From the NCBI GenBank assembly GCA_030017395.1, contig JASEIZ010000039.1, positions 1 through 12,970 of the forward strand: 12,970 nt of DNA, given 5' to 3'. The notes below the pieces were generated by a model. That model worked only from the letters and a program-made list of their open reading frames with translations. It did not search any database and had not been told where the DNA came from. Source of the DNA: Desulfobacterales bacterium. Its GTDB lineage: Bacteria > Desulfobacterota > Desulfobacteria > Desulfobacterales > ETH-SRB1. A program made the position numbers and the translations under genes. This document shows, in pieces, positions 1-6,876 of this stretch (position 1 is its first letter; each line of letters starts with the position of its first letter).

Positions 1-60
1 CTCCCCGCCGCAAGCAGCGGGGAATGCGCTCGCTGTTCAGTTCAATAACTTATAGAAATT
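1..60 (+). repeat. Left copy of a 60-bp inverted repeat flanking the MBL gene
   Basis: This stretch is the reverse complement of 963-1022 at 57 of 60 positions. Its outer end carries a GC-rich hairpin: CCCCGC and GCGGGG arms around an 8-base loop, at positions 3-22. The inner end is AT-rich. The left copy starts at the window edge, so it may extend further out. A hairpin-bearing repeat present in both orientations suggests a dispersed palindromic or MITE-like element, but copies elsewhere in the genome cannot be seen from here. Confidence 0.85.
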
Positions 61-112
61 CCGAGATGTTTTAATTAAATCTGGGTTTAATGAAAGAGTT
101 TCAAGGGTTAAA

Positions 113-952
113 ATGCTTATAAAATGCTGGGGATCGAGAGGTTCCATTCCTGTTTCAGGTCAAGAATATCTCAAATATGGCGGTGATACCGCATGTATAG
201 AAATCAGAGCGAAAAGTAATGATATCGTAATTGTTGATGCCGGAACAGGGATTCGAATGCTCGGCAATAAATTAATAGGAGAGAATAACCCTGTCTATAA
301 CATTATCTTTACCCATGCCCATTGGGATCACATAATGGGACTTCCGTTTTTTAAACCTTTATATTCTAAAAGCGCCACGCTGCGGATGCACAAATGTCCC
401 TTTCACGGTAATTTCGTGGAAAATATACTTCCCAAGCTAATGTCTCCTCCTAATTTTCCTGTAAAATCCTCCAGCTTAAAGGCAAATATATATTACGAAG
501 AAGCATGCTCCAAAGAATTTAAGATCGGATCATTATCGATAATCCCTATCCGTATCAGCCACCCTAACGGCGGCAGCGGATACAAATTCATTGAAAACAA
601 TAAAATTTTTGTTTTTCTGACAGACAATGAACTTGGGTTTGTCCATCAAGGAGGTCTTTCATATAAAGACTATATGGAATTTTCTTCAGGGGCACATCTG
701 CTTATTCATGACGCCGAATACACGCCTGACGATTACAAAAATTATATAGGATGGGGCCACTCTGAATACACTCGCGTTTTGGAGATGGCCTTTGAAGCCG
801 GAGTAAAAAAATTGGGTCTATTCCATTTAAACCAGGAAAGAACAGACAGGGAAATGGATAATATTGTCGAAAAATGTAAAACCATAATAGCTCAAAAAGG
901 AGAAAAACTTGAATGCTTTGGAGTCGGCAGCGATATGACATTTGAGCTATAA
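113..952 (+). CDS. MBL-fold metallo-hydrolase
   Basis: A 279-residue protein of the metallo-beta-lactamase fold, in the broad RNase Z / PhnP-like group (COG1234/COG1235-like), probably a cytoplasmic metal-dependent hydrolase or phosphodiesterase. The substrate cannot be told from sequence. The N-terminus has the WGSRGSIPV motif (residues 6-14), a VDAGTG strand-turn (41-46) and the metal-binding THAHWDH (67-73, the HxHxDH signature). Further likely metal or active-site residues are His150, Asp171, His199/Asp200, His216 in WGHS, and His238. There is no signal peptide or membrane segment. The ATG at 113 has an AAGGG ribosome site five bases upstream and begins right at the conserved N-terminal strand. 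It is the only plus-strand gene and converges on ntrX. Inverted repeats lie 52 bases before its start and 10 bases after its stop, so it may travel as a small cassette. Family is confident, function is not. Confidence 0.9.
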   Translation: MLIKCWGSRGSIPVSGQEYLKYGGDTACIEIRAKSNDIVIVDAGTGIRMLGNKLIGENNPVYNIIFTHAHWDHIMGLPFFKPLYSKSATLRMHKCPFHGNFVENILPKLMSPPNFPVKSSSLKANIYYEEACSKEFKIGSLSIIPIRISHPNGGSGYKFIENNKIFVFLTDNELGFVHQGGLSYKDYMEFSSGAHLLIHDAEYTPDDYKNYIGWGHSEYTRVLEMAFEAGVKKLGLFHLNQERTDREMDNIVEKCKTIIAQKGEKLECFGVGSDMTFEL

Positions 953-962
953 AACGTCTCGT

Positions 963-1022
963 AATTTCTACAACTTATTGAACTGAACAGCGAGCGCATT
1001 CCCCGCTTCTTGCGGCGGGGAG
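963..1022 (-). repeat. Right copy of the 60-bp inverted repeat flanking the MBL gene
   Basis: This is the inverted partner of 1-60, with mismatches at only three positions. The copy begins 10 bases after the MBL stop codon. Its GC-rich hairpin (CCCCGC ... GCGGGG, 1001-1020) is not followed by a T-run on the plus strand, so it is a poor intrinsic terminator for the MBL gene, although the structure could still stabilise a transcript end. Sequence similarity between the two copies stops at the inner border (60 and 963). Confidence 0.85.
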
Positions 1023-1041
1023 CTTCAAATTTCTGTGACTT

Positions 1042-1125
1042 TAGTCGAGTCGTCGAATGGAAAAATGGTCGAGTAGTTTAAGAGTCCTTATAACTCGACG
1101 ACTCAACTATTTAACTACTCGACCA
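1042..1125. repeat. Overlapping inverted repeats in A-B-A'-B' order
   Basis: Two inverted pairs interlock between the convergent MBL and ntrX genes. Arm A (1042-1056) pairs with A' (1095-1109) over 15 bases with one mismatch. Arm B (1066-1078) pairs perfectly with B' (1113-1125) over 13 bases. All arms are built from variants of the word GTCGAGT. Because A' lies inside the B-B' loop and B inside the A-A' loop, the two hairpins either compete or form a pseudoknot. Confidence 0.8.
1061..1125 (-). terminator. Possible intrinsic terminator after ntrX
   Basis: Read on the minus strand downstream of ntrX, the 13-base perfect stem (B'-B arms, 1125-1113 with 1078-1066) is followed at once by five T residues (1065-1061), the layout of a Rho-independent terminator. 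The 34-base loop is longer than usual and contains arm A', which can instead pair with arm A. That lowers confidence that this acts as a simple terminator. Confidence 0.5.
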
Positions 1126-1148
1126 ATTGTGAGTGTGAGCAAAGTGAA

Positions 1149-2501
1149 CTAAGTTTTGTTTTTCAGTTTTTTATAAAGATAGCTTTGCTTAACTCCTATT
1201 GATTTGGCTGTTTTTGCAATATCATTATCGTACTGTAAAAGTTTTTTTCGGACAAATGCTTTTTCAAAGTTTCTCTTTGCATCATTTAGGCGATCAATTA
1301 CAAATAACTGCGATTCAACAAGCCCTAAATCCTCCCCTATGTTTGAATTATATGGCGCAGGTATATCGGAAACATCAATTATATCATTTTCCGTCATGAT
1401 AGCCATCCGCTCCACAAGATTCTTCAGTTCTCTGACATTTCCCGGCCATGAGTAAGCGCATAAAATATCGAGTGCTTTCTTGGTTATCTTTTTTTTGCTA
1501 TGGTTTTGTTTTACGCTCTCATCTAAAAATGTTTCAACAAGAAGCGGAATATCCTCACAACGATTCTTCAGGCTTGGCACTTCAACAGGTATTACATTTA
1601 ACCGAAAGTAAAGATCCTCTCTAAAGTTGCCCCTTTCAATTTCTTTTTCAATATCTTTGTTACTGGCGGCAATTACCCTGGCATTGACACTTAATGTTCT
1701 GCTTCCTCCGACACGCTGGAATTTTTGTTCCTGCAACACTCGAAGAATTTTGGCCTGTGTTTTTAAACTCATATCCCCCACTTCATCAAGGAAAATCGTT
1801 CCGTTGCTTGCCAGCTCAAATTTGCCTCTTTTCTTGTTGGTCGCTTCAGTAAACGATCCTTTCTCGTGGCCAAACAGCTCGCTTTCGATCAGTTCTTCCG
1901 GAATTGCGGCGCAACTGACATCAACAAAGGGTTGATCCGCTCTTGGGCTTAAATGGTGAATTGTACGCGCGACAAGCTCCTTCCCTGTACCGTTTTCTCC
2001 TGTGATAAAGATCCATGCGTCTGTCGGAGCTGCAATCGCTATCTGCTTTTTCAAAGCTACTGTTGGAGGGCTGTCTCCGCTTATAGAGTGCTTTTCTATT
2101 GTCTTTTTCCGAAGATATCTGTTTTCCTCTTCAAGTCTCCTGAAGTTTAGCGCATTATTAATCGCAACAATTACCTTATCAATCAAAAGCGGTTTTTCAA
2201 TTAAATCAAAAGCTCCGAGCTTTGTAGCCTTAACAGCAGTCTCTATTGTCCCGTGCCCCGATATTATTATTACCTGAATAAAGGCATTATTTTTTTTTAT
2301 CTCCTTTAATGTATCAATTCCGTCCATGCCCGGCATCCATATATCAAGCAAAACAAGATCCGGTGATTCGCTATCGATAATCTTTAAAGCTTCATAACCA
2401 TTGGTAGCCGTTATGACTTCAAAACCTTCATCATAAAGAAGACCGCTTAAAGATTGAAGTATGGATGGTTCGTCGTCAACGATTAGAACAGATGGAAACA
2501 T
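1149..2501 (-). CDS. ntrX: NtrX-like sigma-54-dependent response regulator
   Basis: A 450-residue activator of RpoN (sigma-54) promoters, the probable output partner of the NtrY kinase encoded just upstream. The receiver domain (about 1-120) has the acidic pair Asp9/Asp10, phospho-acceptor Asp53 in LLDIWMPGMDG, Ser81 and Lys103. The AAA+ domain (about 140-380) has Walker A GENGTGKE (168-175), Walker B IFLDE (236-240), candidate arginine fingers Arg294 and Arg300, and WPGNVREL (352-359). The C-terminal Fis-type helix-turn-helix is about 425-447. The sigma-54-contact loop, usually GAFTGA, reads GSFTEA (215-220), with Glu replacing the second Gly. ATG at 2501 has an AGGAG site nine bases upstream. 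A 195-base repeat-filled gap separates it from ntrY, so it could have its own promoter. The RR class is certain; the NtrX name rests on NtrY adjacency. Targets may include nitrogen or envelope genes, which is inference. Confidence 0.9.
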   Translation of the reverse strand: MFPSVLIVDDEPSILQSLSGLLYDEGFEVITATNGYEALKIIDSESPDLVLLDIWMPGMDGIDTLKEIKKNNAFIQVIIISGHGTIETAVKATKLGAFDLIEKPLLIDKVIVAINNALNFRRLEEENRYLRKKTIEKHSISGDSPPTVALKKQIAIAAPTDAWIFITGENGTGKELVARTIHHLSPRADQPFVDVSCAAIPEELIESELFGHEKGSFTEATNKKRGKFELASNGTIFLDEVGDMSLKTQAKILRVLQEQKFQRVGGSRTLSVNARVIAASNKDIEKEIERGNFREDLYFRLNVIPVEVPSLKNRCEDIPLLVETFLDESVKQNHSKKKITKKALDILCAYSWPGNVRELKNLVERMAIMTENDIIDVSDIPAPYNSNIGEDLGLVESQLFVIDRLNDAKRNFEKAFVRKKLLQYDNDIAKTAKSIGVKQSYLYKKLKNKT

Positions 2502-2540
2502 ATTGCAAAACTCCTATATAAAAATTTAGTAGCCGTTTAC

Positions 2541-2692
2541 AGGTTCAAAAGTTCAACCGTTCAGGGTTATATCTAAAGTGATCGGTTTCAGGTTCAGGGT
2601 TCAAGGTTCAAAGGTTATAGATTGCCGTGTTATCCTTTTGTTAATAGTGAGTTAGGGCTCTTCAACCGGGAACCCTGAACCTTTGAACGGTT
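2541..2692. repeat. GGTTCA-word repeat cluster between ntrY and ntrX
   Basis: This gap is built from imperfect copies of a roughly seven-base word (GGTTCA plus A or G) at about 2541-2570 and 2587-2616, with inverted copies at 2671-2692. Perfect 11-base pairings exist between 2591-2601 and 2671-2681, and between 2606-2616 and 2678-2688, so alternative hairpins could form in the ntrY-ntrX transcript. No clear promoter or coding potential was recognised. Similar words occur at 5537-5567 and 5728-5755. Confidence 0.7.
2633..2668 (-). repeat. 36-bp perfect inverted repeat, ntrY-ntrX copy
   Basis: This 36-base segment is the exact reverse complement of 5561-5596. It sits in the ntrY-ntrX gap and, with its partner, brackets ntrY and the DUF4390 gene about 2.9 kb apart in opposite orientation. 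Identity breaks off at both ends, so the unit is discrete rather than the edge of a longer duplication visible here. Confidence 0.85.
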
Positions 2693-2696
2693 ATTA

Positions 2697-4931
2697 TTAT
2701 ACAGGCAGCTCTATTACAAACTTGGCTCCTTTAGGCTGGTTATCCTGCACCTGTATCATACCGTTATGATCAGCAACAATCGTGCTCACAATTGTCAGGC
2801 CCAATCCCATGCCTGCCTTTTTTGTTGAAAAATAAGGTTCAAAAAGATGTGTCTTGTCTTCATCTGAAATGCCCGGACCATTATCGGCAACCTCTATTCG
2901 AACAATCTTTAAGATAGGATCATTAGTTAATGTAATCGAAATTTCACCATTTGTTTTAACCGAAGCAATTGCATTATCAACAAGATTAATCATGGCCTGT
3001 TTAATCTGTCTGCGATCAATATTTAAAGTCGGAATATCCTCTGTTATGCTGATTTTGAAATCTATATCTTGACGCCCTTCTTTGTATAGTGCCACGGTCT
3101 CTTCAATAATGGGCGGCAGAGCGCAAAGTTCCGGATTTACCGCTGGAAATCTTGCAAACGCTGAAAACTCATTTACCATATCCCGAATCAAATCCACATG
3201 ATCGATTATCATCTGAATACATTCCTCAAAAACTGGTTCATTTATCTGTTTTGAATATCTTCTTTTTAGGCGCTGAGCTGAAAGAGAGACCGGAGTTAAA
3301 GGGTTTTTGACTTCATGAGCGATCCTGCGCGCAACTTCGCGCCATGCAGCAATGCGCTGGGCTTTTTCCAGTTCGGTAAGATCATCAAAAACCATTACTA
3401 TGCCCATATGGTTTCCCGCATCGTCTTTAAGCGCATTAACATGCATCATAAAACTACGCTGCCCTCCTTCTATTATTAATCTAAGCGGAAGGGTAATATG
3501 GTCTTCACGAGAGCTGGTCAGATTATCAATTATTTCTTCCGCAAGGTTCAGATGCTGCCCTTTAAGCAGGTTTTTATAATTTTTATTCAGCATATCCTTT
3601 GGCATAAGATTGAGCATCTTTTCAGCAGACTTGTTTATTGTTGTTACAAGCCCGCTTGGTCCAAGAGTTATTACGCCGGCAGAAACATTTTTTAATACTA
3701 TTTCCATATATTGCCGTCTTTTTTCTATCTCAACATTTTGTTCGCGAAGCATACCCGCGGAAAGCTCTAATTGTTCTCTGCTGATCCGCAAATCTTTTGT
3801 CATCTTATTAAATGAATCAACAAGACTGCCGATTTCAGTATCAGCCACAGGGCCGATGCTGAATCCTAAATCTCCTTCCGCAACTCTTCGTGTCCCTTCT
3901 GCAAGCTCCATTATCGGTATTGTGATAGATTTCGCCAAATAAAACCCAAACCATATCGCGCAAAAAACAACAAGTAGCGCCACTATTGAAAGAGTTATAT
4001 AATAGGTTGTCTGGATCGGTTTCTTAAGAAGTATTATATGTTGATATTCCTCAAAAGCTCTTGATATTGATGCCATGTTTTCAGAAAGATCAGAGGCTAT
4101 CAATACCGACAATACAACAAAGCCTTCAGCATCCGTGTAATTTGTTCCAAAAGGAATAGTTCCGATCGTTCTTATCAGCTCTCCTTCCGGAATTTTTTCA
4201 AAAACCGATCTTACCCCTTTTGGCCCTATATCTTTTTGAAAATTATCAGCGGAAACAACTCTAAAAGGCTTGTCTTCCAGATCCCTAACAAGCGCAAATG
4301 TAAGGCGGTTTGCATTCACACTATAAATTTCAACAGCATCAATATTAAATGCCCGATGAACAACCTGGACGTAGTGGGAAAGAGCTTTCCTGTTTTCTTC
4401 GTCCAGAAGTTTTTTGGTATTTATCTGGTAGGCAATCCTTTCCAGATAAAACCGGTTGTTTTTTTCTGCATGATCATACAAGCGCCTTCCTACAAGCAAC
4501 GAATTTTCAAGAGCCTGTTCTACGGGAATATTAAACCAAAATTCAATACTGGTTGTAATAAAGCTGATTGAAAAGAAAAAAAGGACAATCGTAGGCAAAA
4601 GAGTAAGGGCAATAAAGGCTGTCACAAGTCTCGTGCGAAGCTTTGCCCCCATTACTTTACGTTTTCTATCATAGAACAACTTTACCAGATTTCTAAACAC
4701 AAGAAATATCAACAAGATAAGCAACAGCAAATTGATGTTGATTAATATAAACATCAATATTGTGTTGGAAATTGGAATCTCTGCCCCAAAATATATTACC
4801 TTGTGCTCAGCAAAGGTCATGAGGGCAATTGCAAAGACAACTATGACAATCAGAATGCCTTCACGTTTGCGCCTTTTGCGTTCCTCTTCTAAGATATTAT
4901 ATTTTGGATTTTTGAATATATTATTGCTCAT
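2697..4931 (-). CDS. ntrY: NtrY-like membrane sensor histidine kinase
   Basis: A 744-residue inner-membrane sensor kinase of the NtrY family, expected to phosphorylate the NtrX-like regulator encoded next. The N-terminus has hydrophobic segments at about 25-41, 56-80 and 102-127, then an extracytoplasmic region to about 308 and a further membrane segment (about 309-332). HAMP follows (about 330-385), then a coiled stretch and a PAS domain (about 405-520). The HisKA motif is IAHEVKNPLTP with phospho-acceptor His539. The ATPase domain has the N box NLVDNA (Asn653), DNGPGI (683-688) and GMGLGL (707-712), so all kinase motifs are intact. The NtrY-type topology with a large outer sensor plus PAS suggests more than one input. 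ATG at 4931 has only a weak ribosome site and lies 25 bases after the DUF4390 stop, which suggests co-transcription and possibly coupled translation. The signal is unknown. Confidence 0.93.
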   Translation of the reverse strand: MSNNIFKNPKYNILEEERKRRKREGILIVIVVFAIALMTFAEHKVIYFGAEIPISNTILMFILININLLLLILLIFLVFRNLVKLFYDRKRKVMGAKLRTRLVTAFIALTLLPTIVLFFFSISFITTSIEFWFNIPVEQALENSLLVGRRLYDHAEKNNRFYLERIAYQINTKKLLDEENRKALSHYVQVVHRAFNIDAVEIYSVNANRLTFALVRDLEDKPFRVVSADNFQKDIGPKGVRSVFEKIPEGELIRTIGTIPFGTNYTDAEGFVVLSVLIASDLSENMASISRAFEEYQHIILLKKPIQTTYYITLSIVALLVVFCAIWFGFYLAKSITIPIMELAEGTRRVAEGDLGFSIGPVADTEIGSLVDSFNKMTKDLRISREQLELSAGMLREQNVEIEKRRQYMEIVLKNVSAGVITLGPSGLVTTINKSAEKMLNLMPKDMLNKNYKNLLKGQHLNLAEEIIDNLTSSREDHITLPLRLIIEGGQRSFMMHVNALKDDAGNHMGIVMVFDDLTELEKAQRIAAWREVARRIAHEVKNPLTPVSLSAQRLKRRYSKQINEPVFEECIQMIIDHVDLIRDMVNEFSAFARFPAVNPELCALPPIIEETVALYKEGRQDIDFKISITEDIPTLNIDRRQIKQAMINLVDNAIASVKTNGEISITLTNDPILKIVRIEVADNGPGISDEDKTHLFEPYFSTKKAGMGLGLTIVSTIVADHNGMIQVQDNQPKGAKFVIELPV

Positions 4932-4956
4932 AATAAGTGCGGAAAGATTCCGGCTT

Positions 4957-5526
4957 TCAGTAGATAAAATCTATTGTATACCAGTCTGTTTCAATGTCCC
5001 ATAAAGAAACAAAAAACAGGATGTAATGCAGATAAAAGGGAAGGGTTAGTTTTCCAAGCTCTGCCTTGGCTCTTATTTGATACTGGTCGCCTTTCTGCAG
5101 ACTGCCAAGCGAAATAATTTTCAAACTGTCAATTTCGGTCATCAGGTTTTTGGCTTCTTCAAAAGATTGTGCAACAGACGGCTTATCCCTTTCCCATGAC
5201 CGTGTAACAATAAATTCCTTCTTCAGGTTATTATATTTAATCGTATGTGTTATTTTTATATCAGCTATCTTATTGTCAAACCACATGTTACGAGCATGGT
5301 ACAGAGTAATATAGAAGGAAAAAGTTGCCGGCACCCCTTTTAAAACAGCTTTTTTTATTTTGTCGTTAAAAGCATCTTCAACATTAAGAAAAACCAAAAG
5401 ATCATCACGTGTGTTGGTGATAATTATATTGGTCAGCCTTGCCTCAGATGCAAAAGCTGCGTTTTGCATGACCAGTAATATGCAAAGGAATATGATACTA
5501 ATTTTGCGGCAAATCAATGATAACAT
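4957..5526 (-). CDS. DUF4390 family exported protein
   Basis: A 189-residue protein matching the DUF4390 family, which in Desulfobacterota and relatives commonly precedes ntrY. Residues 1-26 form a typical signal peptide: Arg7/Lys8, a hydrophobic core, and a predicted cut after Ala-Phe-Ala (24-26). The mature part is then periplasmic or membrane-attached. Recognisable parts are the YHARNMWFDNKIAD region (76-89), a charged middle (100-130), and the C-terminal LPFYLHYILFFVSLWDIETDWYT stretch, cited here by position (162-184), which is hydrophobic and ends in a conserved aromatic and acidic cluster. The family has no established biochemical function. Position 25 bases ahead of ntrY suggests a role with that sensor, perhaps as an extracytoplasmic accessory or input protein; this is inference. 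No lipobox cysteine is present at the cut site. A weak CAGG sits nine bases upstream of the ATG. Confidence 0.85.
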   Translation of the reverse strand: MLSLICRKISIIFLCILLVMQNAAFASEARLTNIIITNTRDDLLVFLNVEDAFNDKIKKAVLKGVPATFSFYITLYHARNMWFDNKIADIKITHTIKYNNLKKEFIVTRSWERDKPSVAQSFEEAKNLMTEIDSLKIISLGSLQKGDQYQIRAKAELGKLTLPFYLHYILFFVSLWDIETDWYTIDFIY

Positions 5527-5560
5527 AATATATAACCTGGGTTGAGCGGTTCAACGTTCA

Positions 5561-5596
5561 CGGTTGAAGAGCCCTAACTCACTATTAACAAAAGGA
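5561..5596 (+). repeat. 36-bp perfect inverted repeat, copy upstream of DUF4390
   Basis: This is the exact reverse complement of 2633-2668. It lies 34 bases upstream of the DUF4390 start codon, in its likely leader or promoter area. Both copies sit directly beside GGTTCA-type words, so the repeat may be part of a larger degenerate mobile or palindromic element. Confidence 0.85.
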
Positions 5597-5727
5597 ATAT
5601 CAGTAGACTATAACCTCGGAACCCCTGGCCCAGACCTATCTTTCCTGTCCCAGTTCATAGAAACTTTTGGCGCAGCATTCAATGCGATCGTGCCAAGCAT
5701 GCATATTAAATCGCGCCGGGGCAGGCC

Positions 5728-5755
5728 TGAACCCTGAACCTCTGAACCTTGAACC
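5728..5755 (-). repeat. Short tandem GGTTCA-word array
   Basis: Read on the minus strand this is four copies of the word GGTTCA separated by A, GA or GG spacers. It is of the same type as the array in the ntrY-ntrX gap (2541-2692). It marks the right edge of the GC-richer intergenic stretch. Confidence 0.65.
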
Positions 5756-5904
5756 ATAACCACTAAATGGAATAGAAGTTTATTGTCCAATAAATCACCC
5801 CTTAATTTGCAAAGATTTACGAGGTCTGGAAGAAGAAGGTTTTCTATTAATAATGGATACCTTCTTAAATGGCAAGTGGTTTTAGGAAATATGAGTTTTG
5901 TGCC

Positions 5905-6783
5905 TCATTTGGGCATTTCGACAATATCCTGTATTATGCTGGTTTCCCATGATTTTTTTTGGGCAAAGAATTTTTTCAGGAATGCATGATGAAAAAAATG
6001 GCCTGATTTGCGCACCTTAATATGACCTAAAACCGGCATGCCGAGAAGGGCAAAATCGCCTATGCAGTCAAGGAGTTTATGCCGCACAAACTCATCCTTA
6101 TACCGTAAACCATCTTTGTTAAGTATTTCCTTATCTATTACAACAACATTATCCAGCGAACCGCCGCGTGCAAGCCCAAAACTTTTCATCTCTTCATATT
6201 CATGCAAAAAACCAAAAGTTCTGGCTCTGCATATTTCGCGCTCAAACACTTCTTCGCAAAGTTCTATGGTATAAGATTGTTTTTTAATCAAAGGATGATC
6301 ATAATCTATGTCGCAGGTGATTTTAAATGAAGACTCAGGATATATGCCGACAAATTTCCCGTTTTCTTTCAACTCAATCGGCTCCTTTACCACAAAAAAA
6401 CAGCGTTGACCGGTTTGCTCCTTTATGCCTGCCGCCATTATCGATGAGGTAAATACTTCGGCGCTGCCGTCCATTATCGGCATCTCGTAGCCGTCAATTT
6501 CAACCATGGCATTATCAATTGATAAACCTGAAAAAGTAGCCATAAGATGTTCTATTGTTGAAACAATAAATCCATTATATCCTATTACGGTTGCAAGGCT
6601 TGTATCCACTACCATATTAAAATGTGCGGATATGCTCGGACTGTCCGGAAGATCTATTCTTTTGAATTTGATACCATGATTTATTGGCGCAGGTTTGATT
6701 GTCAGATTAACCCTTTTGCCTGAATGAATGCCTACACCGGAACAGTTGATCAATCCGGCAACAGTTCTTTGCTTGAAATGCAT
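5905..6783 (-). CDS. lpxC: UDP-3-O-acyl-N-acetylglucosamine deacetylase LpxC
   Basis: LpxC removes the acetyl group from UDP-3-O-acyl-GlcNAc, the committed step of lipid A synthesis, in the cytoplasm with a catalytic zinc. With the ATG at 6783 the protein is 292 residues and starts MHFKQRT, aligning with the E. coli start. A longer frame would need a TTG at 6795 with no well-placed ribosome site, so I prefer the ATG. In this numbering the zinc ligands are His79 (in STIEHLMA), His235 and Asp239 (in RHKLLDCIGD), with Glu78 as the likely base and His262 (in SGHFFHH) as the acid. These match the E. coli residues closely. Other family marks are GVGIHSG near the N-terminus and CRARTFGF. Length is slightly under the usual ~305. 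It lies 93 bases after carB on the same strand, an uncommon pairing, and no strong promoter was seen between them. Confidence 0.96.
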   Translation of the reverse strand: MHFKQRTVAGLINCSGVGIHSGKRVNLTIKPAPINHGIKFKRIDLPDSPSISAHFNMVVDTSLATVIGYNGFIVSTIEHLMATFSGLSIDNAMVEIDGYEMPIMDGSAEVFTSSIMAAGIKEQTGQRCFFVVKEPIELKENGKFVGIYPESSFKITCDIDYDHPLIKKQSYTIELCEEVFEREICRARTFGFLHEYEEMKSFGLARGGSLDNVVVIDKEILNKDGLRYKDEFVRHKLLDCIGDFALLGMPVLGHIKVRKSGHFFHHAFLKKFFAQKKSWETSIIQDIVEMPK

Positions 6784-6876
6784 ACAATTACTCAATTATC
6801 CATAAAATTGGTTATAAGTTTGTCTTGTATCTGTAACATTATTATGACAATTATGCTATTTTTTTTCTAACCGGTC

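Larger units (their letters stand above)
5527..5904. other. Gene-free 378-base gap between lpxC and the DUF4390 gene
   Basis: No convincing gene lies here. From left to right it holds GGTTCA-type words (5537-5567), the 36-bp inverted repeat (5561-5596), a more GC-rich stretch with no assigned role (5600-5727), inverted GGTTCA words (5728-5755), and an AT-rich tail with an 8-base stem (5833-5840 with 5859-5866). A 60-codon minus-strand frame (5608-5790) crosses the repeats and looks like chance. The DUF4390-ntrY promoter should lie in this gap but I could not pick one. Confidence 0.6.

Noticed and set aside
1001..1020. GC-rich hairpin after the MBL gene as its intrinsic terminator
   Set aside because: No T-run follows on the plus strand and the same hairpin occurs upstream of the gene as part of the repeat, so it is better seen as repeat structure.
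1042..1125. CRISPR-like array
   Set aside because: The short arms are inverted and irregularly spaced, with no uniform spacers and no cas genes nearby.
5680..5699. Sigma-54-like TTGGCACGA on the minus strand upstream of DUF4390-ntrY
   Set aside because: The -24 half looks good, but no GC falls at the correct -12 spacing (the bases there are TT), so it does not meet the consensus.
5608..5790. 60-codon minus-strand open frame between lpxC and DUF4390
   Set aside because: It runs through GGTTCA repeats, lacks a convincing ribosome site and shows no recognisable domain; more likely a chance frame or repeat-derived.
5833..5866. 8-base stem downstream of lpxC as a terminator
   Set aside because: The loop is 18 bases, the stem is AT-rich and no T-run follows on the minus strand, so it is too weak to call.
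6784..6795. TTG start giving a longer LpxC
   Set aside because: The ATG at 6783 aligns with the E. coli LpxC N-terminus and puts the zinc ligand at the same residue number; no suitable ribosome site precedes the TTG.
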